DNA from: DASZIT01 sp052143315
GTDB lineage: Bacteria; Actinomycetota; Acidimicrobiia; Acidimicrobiales; RAAP-2
Length of the DNA: 10,249 nt
Direction: 5' to 3'
Assembly: GCA_052143315.1 (NCBI GenBank)
Contig: JBKQTE010000108.1
Coordinates: 1 to 10,249, forward strand
How positions within the stretch are numbered: position 1 is the first letter of the stretch; each line of letters opens with the position of its first letter. The notes beneath the pieces were generated by a model. That model saw only the letters and a program-made list of their open reading frames with translations, searched no databases and was not told the origin of the DNA. Of this stretch, positions 1 to 5,972 are shown one piece after another. The translations under genes were made by a program, and so were the position numbers.

Positions 1-633
1 GGGAGCGCCCATCTCCTGCTCCTCGCCTTCGAGTCGGCCGACCACCCGGTCGACGACGCCCTGGCCAGAGCCGCCACCCTGGTGCGCCAGTGCGGCGGGA
101 CCATCGAGCGCAAGGTGGGGCGCAGCACCGGCGAGGACCGGTCGGCCGACGGCGAGGCCGACCGCTGGCGGGCGACCTTCCTCCGGGCGCCGTACCTCCG
201 GGACGCACTGGTGGGGCTCGGGCTGCTCAACGAGACGTTCGAGACGGCCATCACCTGGGACCGCTTCGACGCCTTCGTCGCCGACATCCGGGCCACCACC
301 GAGGCGGCACTCCGCTCGGTGGGGGCGTGGCCGGGCATCGTCACCTGCCGCCTCACCCATGTCTACCCGGACGGCGCCGCCCCGTACTTCACCGTCATCG
401 CCCCCGGTCGACGGGCCGACCGCCTGCAGCAGTGGGCGGAGGTGAAGCGCGCGGTGATGGAGGCCATCGCCACCGGAGGGGGCACGGTGACCCACCACCA
501 CGCGGTCGGCCGTGACCACCGGCCGGGCTACGACCGCCAGCGCCCGGACCTGTTCGCCGCCCAGCTTCGCGGGGCGAAACGGGCGGTGGACCCCGGCGGG
601 CTGCTGAACCCCGGTGTCCTGATCGACCCCTGA
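1..633 (+). CDS. FAD-linked oxidase, alkyl-DHAP synthase type (5'-truncated by window)
   Basis: The reading frame is open from base 1, so the N-terminal FAD-binding (PCMH-type) half lies outside the window. The visible 210 residues match the C-terminal cap domain of alkyldihydroxyacetonephosphate synthase (AGPS) and related FAD-linked oxidases. Diagnostic segments are ETAITWDRFDAF (residues 81-92 of the visible part), TCRLTHVYPDGAA (115-127), the histidine cluster GGTVTHHHAVGRDHRPGY (160-177, counterpart of the AGPS HHHGVGK active-site motif), and the C-terminal LRGAKRAVDPGGLLNPGVL. AGPS exchanges the acyl group of acyl-DHAP for a fatty alcohol to make ether lipids. Many actinobacterial homologues have no proven substrate, so ether-lipid synthesis is an inference and a generic FAD-linked oxidase is the safer name. 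The frame ends at TGA 631-633, and no clear poly-T terminator follows. The next gene has its own upstream region, so they are probably separate transcription units. Confidence 0.88.
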   Translation, partial: GSAHLLLLAFESADHPVDDALARAATLVRQCGGTIERKVGRSTGEDRSADGEADRWRATFLRAPYLRDALVGLGLLNETFETAITWDRFDAFVADIRATTEAALRSVGAWPGIVTCRLTHVYPDGAAPYFTVIAPGRRADRLQQWAEVKRAVMEAIATGGGTVTHHHAVGRDHRPGYDRQRPDLFAAQLRGAKRAVDPGGLLNPGVLIDP

Positions 634-752
634 GCGATCCACAGGACCGGCCGGTGCGGGAGCTCCTCGCTCAGGAACACCCACCGCCCCGCACCCTCCT
701 CGGCGGGGGTCGACAGCGGTCGGCGAGAATCTCGTCAATTATTGGGGTCTCC

Positions 753-827
753 CTATAGTTTCCCGGTCGGCCGTCGACTCCTCTTCGGGGAGTCTTATAG
801 CCGAACCGCTATAACTCGCTATAACTC
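753..827 (+). promoter_or_regulatory. Cluster of TATA-like half-sites: candidate promoter and operator
   Basis: CTATAG lies at 753-758. TTATAGC (795-801) and GCTATAA (808-814) form a perfect 7-base inverted repeat with a 6-base spacer. A third copy, GCTATAA, lies at 818-824, so the 10-base unit GCTATAACTC is repeated in tandem (808-817, 818-827), one helical turn apart. The hexamers TATAGT (754-759) and TATAAC (810-815, 820-825) each resemble a -10 box. If the last one is used, transcription would start about 10 bases before the ATG at 843. No good -35 box is visible at the usual distance from any of them. The same sequence may therefore serve as both -10 element and repressor site. The symmetry is seen; the function is inferred. 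Confidence 0.42.
776..794 (+). repeat. Short inverted repeat (hairpin) upstream of the ATPase gene
   Basis: GACTCC (776-781) pairs perfectly with GGAGTC (789-794). A G-T pair and one more C-G pair extend the stem to 8 pairs around a 3-base loop. No T-run follows, so it is unlikely to be an intrinsic terminator. It could be a protein site or, if transcription starts near 766, part of the leader. Confidence 0.4.
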
Positions 828-842
828 AGTAGACTCACCGCC

Positions 843-2021
843 ATGGACCCGGTGCAGAACCCCTACAACCCGGGGGCGGGGACCCGGCCCCCGGCGCTGG
901 TCGGCCGCGAGGGGGAGATCGACGCCATGGACGTCACCCTCCAGCGGCTGCTGCGGGGCACCAACGGGCAGAGCCAGCTCCTCACCGGACTGCGCGGGGT
1001 GGGCAAGACAGTCCTGCTCAACGAGTTCGAGGAGTCGGCGCTGTCCCACGGCTACTTCCACGAACACATCGAGGTCTCCGAGGACGGGGTCCTGGCCCCG
1101 GCCATCGCCGCCGCCCTCCGCCGGGTGCTGCTGTCGATGGACGCCAAGCGGCGGATCGGCGATGCCGTACAGCGGGCCCTCGGGGTGCTGAAGGCCTTCA
1201 CCCTCCGGATCCCCAACGGCCCCGAGCTGAGCATCGAGGTCGACGCCGTCTACGGCCCCGCCGACTCCGGCGACCTGGGCGCCGACCTGGCCGGCCTGTT
1301 CGTCGAGCTCGGCCAGGTGGCCCGGGCCCACCAGACCGGCATCCTGCTCACCGTCGACGAGCTGCACTACGTGGACCTGGCCACCTTCACCGCCCTCATC
1401 GTCGGCCTCCACCGGGCCTCCCAGCTCAGCCTGCCCATCACCGTGGCCGGGGCCGGCCTGCCCACCCTGGCCGCCCTCACCGGCGATGCCAAGACGTACG
1501 CCGAGCGGATGTTCACCTTCCCCCGGATCGGCTCGCTCACCGACGAGCAGGCGGTCGACGCCCTGCAGTTCCCCGCCGCCGACGAGGGGGTGCGGTGGTC
1601 GGACGACGCCCTGTCCCGGGTGCTCGAGGTCACCGAGTGCTTCCCCTACTTCCTCCAGGAGTTCGGCAAGCGGGCGTGGGACGTGGCCGACGGGCCGAAC
1701 CGGATCACCGGCGACGACGTGGAGCGGAGCATCCCGCTGGCCATGGCCGGCCTGGACGACGGCTTCTTCCGGGTGCGCACCGGCTCCACCACCCGGTCGG
1801 AGCGGGCCTACCTGCGAGCCATGGCCGAGCTGGGACCGGGCCCGGTGCGGTCGGCCGAGGTGGCCGGCGTGCTGGGCAAGGCCACCAGCGCCGTCAGCAC
1901 CGTCCGGGACGGCCTGATGAAGCGGGCGCTGGTCTACTCGCCCGCCTGGGGCGAGCTCGCCTTCACCGTGCCGCTCTTCGACCGGTACATGAAGCGGTGG
2001 ATACCGGCCCCTCCGGCGTGA
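843..2021 (+). CDS. P-loop ATPase with C-terminal winged-helix domain
   Basis: 392 residues, soluble, with no signal peptide or membrane segment. An N-terminal VGREGEID box (20-27), common in AAA_16/Orc-like ATPases, precedes Walker A GLRGVGKT (49-56, Lys55) and Walker B ILLTVDE (167-173, Asp172/Glu173). A sensor-1-like strand ITVAGAGLP (199-207) and an FPYFLQEFGKRAWD helix (267-280) follow, typical of archaeal-type ATPases of this class. Residues about 318-386 look like a winged helix (SERAYLRAM, then VAGVLGKATSAVSTVRDGL, then a hairpin and a final RYMKRW). The likely activity is ATP hydrolysis coupled to DNA or protein binding; the actual role of this family is not established. The ATG at 843 has no convincing Shine-Dalgarno sequence, so a leaderless or short-leader mRNA is plausible. 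It stands alone, converging on the minus-strand cluster. DNA binding together with the dyads just upstream suggests autoregulation. Confidence 0.85.
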   Translation: MDPVQNPYNPGAGTRPPALVGREGEIDAMDVTLQRLLRGTNGQSQLLTGLRGVGKTVLLNEFEESALSHGYFHEHIEVSEDGVLAPAIAAALRRVLLSMDAKRRIGDAVQRALGVLKAFTLRIPNGPELSIEVDAVYGPADSGDLGADLAGLFVELGQVARAHQTGILLTVDELHYVDLATFTALIVGLHRASQLSLPITVAGAGLPTLAALTGDAKTYAERMFTFPRIGSLTDEQAVDALQFPAADEGVRWSDDALSRVLEVTECFPYFLQEFGKRAWDVADGPNRITGDDVERSIPLAMAGLDDGFFRVRTGSTTRSERAYLRAMAELGPGPVRSAEVAGVLGKATSAVSTVRDGLMKRALVYSPAWGELAFTVPLFDRYMKRWIPAPPA

Positions 2022-2072
2022 GACAGCAGTCCCGCCCCGTCTTGCCGTCGACGGCGGACGTGGTGCGCCGTC
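2022..2072. other. Convergent 3' spacer
   Basis: These 51 bases lie between two genes that end facing each other. They hold a perfect 12-base palindrome (GCCGTCGACGGC, 2044-2055) but no T-run on either strand. It could act as a loose bidirectional stop signal; nothing else is visible. Confidence 0.3.
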
Positions 2073-2711
2073 TCAGGCTCCGCCGGTGATCAGCGCTTCG
2101 GCGTCCTGGGCCGCCTGCTGCCTATCCGTGTCGATCGACACGTAGCGGTTCAGGGCGTCGAGCGTCGCCCTGGCCGCCGACAGCACGATGTCCCCATCCC
2201 ACCGGGCGATGCCCATCCGGTCCTCGCTGTTGGCCAGCGACCGCAGCGTGAGGATCACCGACGTCCCGGTGGACATGTCGACCTCGGTCACCGTCATCAG
2301 GTAGAACGGGATGCCGTAGCCGAGGTCGCGCAGGGCGGACAGGGTCGCCTCGGCCCCGCCGATCAGCGGCCCGCTGCCCGCCCGGCCGATCCCCACCCGA
2401 CCGGCGTGGCTCAGGCGGACCTCGGCCATGCCGTCGTGCTCTTCGAACCCGGCCGACTCCAGCGCGACCCTGGCGCGCTCCGGAAGGATCGACCGGAGGT
2501 CCCTGGCCTCCTCCACCACGACCGGCACGTCCGGGAAGTAGATGCTGGCCAGCTGCACGGCGCTCTCCCTCACCGCCTCGGGGTCCTGTCCGCGGCTGAG
2601 GACCGACACCGCCTCCACCTCGCCGCCCTCGCCATGGCGGATGCCGACGCTCACCACCCCGGGAAGGGACCGGAGCTCGAGCTCGAAGTCGTCCTCGATC
2701 CTCGCCGTCAT
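2073..2711 (-). CDS. Protein with LeuA-regulatory-domain-like C-terminal half
   Basis: 212 residues, no signal peptide or membrane segment. The N-terminal part (about 8-70) reads as a small alpha/beta domain (FELELRSLPGVVSVGIRHG, then a VPVVVEEA strand) that I do not recognise. Residues about 95-191 resemble the allosteric (LeuA_dimer) domain of 2-isopropylmalate synthase: GIGRAGSGPLIGGAEATLSA (107-126) parallels its G-x-GNGPVDAA loop, a central VTEVDMSTGTSVILTLRS strand pair follows, and RMGIARWDGDIVLSAARATL (165-184) followed by DALNRYV parallels its GxGxxxDIVxASxxAxxxxLN element. No catalytic TIM-barrel part is present, so it cannot be a synthase; a ligand-sensing or dimerising regulatory role is inferred. 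The ATG (2711-2709) overlaps the stop of the upstream GGDEF gene as ATGA, giving translational coupling without a strong ribosome site. Homology is judged by eye only. Confidence 0.72.
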   Translation of the reverse strand: MTARIEDDFELELRSLPGVVSVGIRHGEGGEVEAVSVLSRGQDPEAVRESAVQLASIYFPDVPVVVEEARDLRSILPERARVALESAGFEEHDGMAEVRLSHAGRVGIGRAGSGPLIGGAEATLSALRDLGYGIPFYLMTVTEVDMSTGTSVILTLRSLANSEDRMGIARWDGDIVLSAARATLDALNRYVSIDTDRQQAAQDAEALITGGA

Positions 2712-3520
2712 CGCACGAGGAGCGCCTTCTTCTCGAAGAGCCGGGCGTCGGCCAGGCGGTACAGCTCGGCCGGGTCGGTGGAGTCGCGGGGCGAGGTGGC
2801 GGTGCCGAAGGTGAACTGCAGATCGGGGGCCAGGGCCAGGTAGGCACGGAGACGCTCGGTGAAGGCCAGGACCTCGGAGCCTTCGGCGTTGCAGAGGATG
2901 ACGGCGAACTCGTCACCTCCAACCCGGGCGGCGATGTCACCGCTGCGGACGGAGCGGCGGAGCGCACCCCCGAAGGAGCGCAGCAGGCTGTCGCCGAGGA
3001 CGTGCCCGAGCCGGTCGTTCACCGCCTTGAACCCGTCGAGGTCGATCATCACCAAGGTGAACGCCCAGCCGTAGCGGGAGCTCCGCACGGCTGCAGCCGC
3101 CAGGGCGGCATCGAAGTACCGCCGGTTGGCGATGGCGGTGAGGGGGTCGTGATCGGCGCTGTAACGGGCGAGGTGCATGGTCAGCGACAGCTGGCCGACG
3201 CTGACCACCGCGTCCCGGACGATCTCGGGGACGATGTCCGGCACCGTGTACAGCGCCGGGCCGGCGGCGGTGCTCGCCGACGAGTCGCCGGCGACGCTCT
3301 TGCGCCCCAGGCGGAACGCCTGGGTGCCGATGGTCTCGTTCCCGAGCACGATGACCGCATCCGACAGCCCGTACCGCTCGGCCAGCAGGTCGAGCACCGC
3401 GTAGACGAACCCGATGTTCACCTCGCTGGACGACAGCTGATCGAGCATGCTCAGAAAGAGCCAGGGCTCGTACAGCTCCCCGGACGGATCGGCCTGCACC
3501 GGACTGTCGACCAACGTCAC
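2708..3520 (-). CDS. Small GGDEF diguanylate cyclase with degenerate GAF-like N-terminus
   Basis: 270 residues from a GTG at 3520. That start is preferred because GTGA overlaps the stop of the upstream gene and GGAAGG lies 7 bases before it. The frame stays open further upstream, but only inside the coding region of the EAL gene. Residues about 18-120 (LFLSMLDQLSSSEVNIGFVY, then AVIVLGNETIGTQAFRLGRK) look like a shortened GAF-type sensor. The catalytic domain spans about 122-268: HDPLTAIANRRYFD (124-137), metal-binding Asp160 in VMIDLDGFKAVND, an intact GGDEF (201-205), and an RSGD (192-195) five residues before it, the canonical product-inhibition I-site. It should therefore make cyclic di-GMP from two GTP and be feedback-inhibited. 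No membrane segment is present, so it is cytosolic. The last helix (ADARLFEKKALLVR) departs slightly from the usual ADxALYxAKxxGRN. Confidence 0.9.
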   Translation of the reverse strand: MTLVDSPVQADPSGELYEPWLFLSMLDQLSSSEVNIGFVYAVLDLLAERYGLSDAVIVLGNETIGTQAFRLGRKSVAGDSSASTAAGPALYTVPDIVPEIVRDAVVSVGQLSLTMHLARYSADHDPLTAIANRRYFDAALAAAAVRSSRYGWAFTLVMIDLDGFKAVNDRLGHVLGDSLLRSFGGALRRSVRSGDIAARVGGDEFAVILCNAEGSEVLAFTERLRAYLALAPDLQFTFGTATSPRDSTDPAELYRLADARLFEKKALLVR

Positions 3521-5817
3521 GGCAGGCCTTCCACCCGGGCCAGCGCCGCCTCTTCGACGGGCCGGAACGTCATCGGGTCGATGCCCCCGGCCCGCAGCAC
3601 CGGGGCGAGCTCCTCCGGCGACTTGGGTACCGACATGAGGTACCCCTGGCCACGATGGCAGCCCATCTCGAGGAGCTTGTCGAGGGTGGCGTACGACTCG
3701 ATGCCCTCGGCTACGACACCGAGGTCGAGGGCGCGCCCGAGTTGGATGATGGCGTCGACGATGGCACGGTCGCGCGGGTCGGTGGTGATGCCCTGCACGA
3801 AGGTCTGGTCGAGCTTCAGCAGGTCGACCGGCAGGCGCTTCAGCTCGGTCATCGAGGCGTACCCCGTCCCGAAGTCGTCGATGGCGACCTCCACCCCGAG
3901 CGCCTGGAACTCGCCCAGCAGGCGGGCCGTCTGATCCGGCTCCTGCAGGACGGCGTGCTCGGTGATCTCGATGCACAGGCACTCACCCGGAATGTCGTGC
4001 TGGCGCAGGCAGTCCTCGACGAACTCGACCAGGCCGCTGATCACGAACTGGGCCGGGGACATGTTGACCCGGACGACCATCGCCAGCTCCGGGTACCGTC
4101 GTCGCCAGGTGGCCAGTTGACGGCATGCCTCGACGAAGACGAAGTTCCCGATGTCCACCACCAGCCCGGTCTCCTCCGCCACGGTGATGAAAGCGGACGC
4201 CGGCAGCAGGCCCAGGGTCGGGTGCTCCCATCGGACGAGCGCCTCCAACGCCAGCAGGCGCCCGGTGCGCAGGTCCACCTCCGGTTGGTAGTGGAGGCGC
4301 AGGCCGCCGTGCTCGACGGCGTCCCGAAGGGTCAACTCCACCCTCGACCGTTCACCCACCGTCTTCTGCAGCGCCGCATCGAAGACCACCGCCTGGGAGC
4401 GGCCCCGCCGTTTGGCGGCGTACAGGGCCACGTCCGCCCAACCCAGCAGCTCCGTCCCGCTCTTCTTCCCGGGCCTCGACAGGACGATCCCGACACTGGC
4501 CGTGTGGCTGACCTGCTGGCCCGGCAGCTCGATCGGTTCGCTGATGACCTCGAGCATCCGGTAGGCGGTCGACTGGACCTCCATCTCGCTGCTGGCCCCG
4601 CCGACGAGGACCACGAACTCGTCGCCTCCGAGTCGGGCGGCGAAGTCGCCGGGCCTGATGCTCGTCCGGATCCGGTCGGCGATGGTGGTGAGCACCCGGT
4701 CGCCGCTGGCATGTCCGAGAAAGTCGTTCATCACCTTGAAGCGATCCAGGTCGAAGAAGAGGACGGCGGTCGCCCGGTGGGCGTTCAGCCGGCCCTCCAA
4801 CTCGGCCAGGAGCGCCCGCCGGTTGGGCAGTCCGGTCAGGTCGTCGTGGAGGGCGATGTGCTGGGTCCGCGCCTCTGCGTCGATCCGGGCCTGGAGCTGC
4901 ATGAGCATGGACGCCACCGCCTGGAGCGCGCCGAGCTCCTCGGGCGTCCAGCCGTGGAGCCGGAAATGGAGGAACCCGAGCACTCCCCAGGTGACGTCCC
5001 CGTTGAGGAGCGGCATCGCCGCGCCACCGACCAGCGTCTCGCCTGACGCCTTCTCCACGCGCTCGAGATAGTCGTCGGGCAGGTGCTTGGCGCCGGGCAG
5101 GTACGGCTCGCGGAGATGCTCCATGGCGGCGAAGATCGGGTCGGCATCGAACGGGACCTCCCCGAGCGGATCGGCTTGGCTGGCCTCCCTCGGGGGCCAC
5201 TCCGCTTCGAGGATACTGAGGCGCCGCGAGTGGTCGTTGCGCCGCAGGAACGCCACGTCCGCACCGAGGAACTCGGCCAGCGCCCGGGTCGTCCAGGTCA
5301 GCACCTCCTGTCGGGTGCCCAACGACCCCGACATCAGCCGTTCGGCCACCTGGCCCACCAGCTCGTCCAACCGGCGCTGGTCGAGCAGGGCGCTCTCGTT
5401 GTTGGCCAGGGTGGCGGTGTGGCTGAGCATGCCCCCGAAGGTTTCGACGAGCGACCGCTCCCGCTTGGACCAGGCCCGACCCTGGCGCGCCACCACCAGT
5501 GCCCCCATGACGCCGTCGTCCTTGGCCTGGACCGGCTCCACCAGCGCCCCCCACGCCACCCCCGAGATCAAGCACGAGAACGACTTCACGCCGCTGTCAC
5601 CGGCCAGCTGAGCCAGCACGCGCCGGCGGATATGGGCGGCAGGGCCCTCGGAACCGGGTGCCGCCCACGCCTCGGCATTGATGCCCGGGATGGCCTCCTC
5701 CGATCGGGCCACGATCTCGACGATCTCCGCCCCGGAGACGGTCTGGGCCAGCGTCTCGATCACCAGACGAGTCTGGAGCCCAGCCACCCCTGAAGCCATG
5801 GGAGGAGGATTCGTCAT
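3517..5817 (-). CDS. GAF-GAF-GGDEF-EAL cyclic di-GMP turnover protein
   Basis: 766 residues, soluble. The domains in order are a GAF-like domain (about 10-135), a second GAF-like domain (about 150-312, with LVGGAAMPLLNGDVTWGVLG), GGDEF (320-480) and EAL (488-745). The cyclase half keeps LHDDLTGLPNRR, Asp356 in FFDLDRFKVMND, GGDEF (397-401) and the RPGD I-site (388-391). The phosphodiesterase half keeps LEALVRW (524-530), Asn585 in VNMSP, Glu617/Glu620 in IEITE, IDDFGTGY (646-653), Lys668/Asp670 in LLKLDQTF, AEGIES (703-708) and GQGYLMSVP (723-731). Both active sites look intact, so it may make and degrade cyclic di-GMP, switched by ligand or redox input at the GAF pair. It resembles M. tuberculosis Rv1354c but appears longer by one N-terminal GAF-like unit. 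The ATG at 5817 follows a modest AGGTG; Met7 is an alternative. Its stop overlaps the GTG of the next gene. Confidence 0.93.
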   Translation of the reverse strand: MTNPPPMASGVAGLQTRLVIETLAQTVSGAEIVEIVARSEEAIPGINAEAWAAPGSEGPAAHIRRRVLAQLAGDSGVKSFSCLISGVAWGALVEPVQAKDDGVMGALVVARQGRAWSKRERSLVETFGGMLSHTATLANNESALLDQRRLDELVGQVAERLMSGSLGTRQEVLTWTTRALAEFLGADVAFLRRNDHSRRLSILEAEWPPREASQADPLGEVPFDADPIFAAMEHLREPYLPGAKHLPDDYLERVEKASGETLVGGAAMPLLNGDVTWGVLGFLHFRLHGWTPEELGALQAVASMLMQLQARIDAEARTQHIALHDDLTGLPNRRALLAELEGRLNAHRATAVLFFDLDRFKVMNDFLGHASGDRVLTTIADRIRTSIRPGDFAARLGGDEFVVLVGGASSEMEVQSTAYRMLEVISEPIELPGQQVSHTASVGIVLSRPGKKSGTELLGWADVALYAAKRRGRSQAVVFDAALQKTVGERSRVELTLRDAVEHGGLRLHYQPEVDLRTGRLLALEALVRWEHPTLGLLPASAFITVAEETGLVVDIGNFVFVEACRQLATWRRRYPELAMVVRVNMSPAQFVISGLVEFVEDCLRQHDIPGECLCIEITEHAVLQEPDQTARLLGEFQALGVEVAIDDFGTGYASMTELKRLPVDLLKLDQTFVQGITTDPRDRAIVDAIIQLGRALDLGVVAEGIESYATLDKLLEMGCHRGQGYLMSVPKSPEELAPVLRAGGIDPMTFRPVEEAALARVEGLP

Positions 5818-5864
5818 AAGACACCTATCCCGCTATTGGCCGATGCGATCAGCAATTAATGGAC

Positions 5865-5876
5865 GTGGTGCACCAC
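5865..5876. promoter_or_regulatory. 12-base perfect palindrome, candidate operator
   Basis: GTGGTGCACCAC is a perfect 12-base palindrome about 50 bases upstream of the GAF-GGDEF-EAL start and just downstream of the candidate -10 box. That is a typical position for a repressor site. It is an observed symmetry with an inferred role; a chance palindrome in GC-rich DNA is possible. Confidence 0.35.
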
Positions 5877-5952
5877 CGACCCGTAACCACTGTCCGGGGC
5901 GCTACTATCGCATGGAGCGAGTACAAAGAGCAAGGTCACGATGGGTTTTTCG

Positions 5953-5970
5953 ACCGATAATTGCATCGGT
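5953..5970 (-). terminator. Weak hairpin just after the Rv1355c-like stop codon
   Basis: ACCGAT (5953-5958) and ATCGGT (5965-5970) are perfect 6-base arms around a 6-base loop, 2 bases beyond the TGA of the minus-strand gene. In the direction of transcription an A-run, not a T-run, follows, so it is not a classical intrinsic terminator. It may be a 3' stability element or a partial stop signal. Confidence 0.25.
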
Positions 5971-5972
5971 AG

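Larger units (their letters stand above)
634..842. promoter_or_regulatory. Intergenic regulatory region ahead of the winged-helix ATPase gene
   Basis: This 209-base gap is GC-rich at first and then clearly AT-richer from about 735. In the first half, 653-660 and 688-695 are complementary 8-base arms with a 27-base loop. This could be a weak 3' structure for the upstream gene, but no T-run follows. The second half holds an 11-base palindrome (CGAGAATCTCG, 724-734), a 19-base hairpin (776-794) and several TATA-like hexamers. It is the only plausible promoter zone for the 843 gene. No coding frame here looks real. Confidence 0.6.
5818..5972 (-). promoter_or_regulatory. Promoter region of the cyclic di-GMP cluster
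   Basis: This 155-base gap is more AT-rich than its surroundings. It lies after the stop of the Rv1355c-like gene and before the GAF-GGDEF-EAL gene. On the minus strand a -35-like TTGCTC (5933-5928) is followed after 18 bases by a -10-like GATAGT (5909-5904). This would start transcription near 5897 and give a leader of about 80 bases. The promoter match is weak (3/6 and 4/6), so position is the main support. The three downstream genes could also receive read-through from the upstream gene. Confidence 0.38.

Noticed and set aside
646..655. ACCGGCCGGT palindrome after the first gene as a terminator
   Set aside because: Too short, no loop and no T-run; palindromes of this composition are common by chance in such GC-rich DNA.
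819..1412. 197-codon minus-strand frame over the ATPase gene
   Set aside because: Antisense to clear Walker A and Walker B coding sequence; no domain.
2044..2055. GCCGTCGACGGC palindrome as an intrinsic terminator
   Set aside because: It has no loop of its own and no T-run on either strand; kept only as a mention in the convergent spacer.
3521..3982. N-terminal extension of the small GGDEF gene (154 more codons)
   Set aside because: The extension lies inside the conserved end of the EAL domain gene in another frame and is Arg/Gly/Pro-rich. The GTG at 3520 with GGAAGG upstream and a GTGA overlap is the better start.
3655..5046. 463-codon open frame on the plus strand
   Set aside because: Antisense to the GGDEF-EAL coding region; composition is dominated by Gly, Val, Arg, Glu and His with no domain. 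It is a shadow frame.
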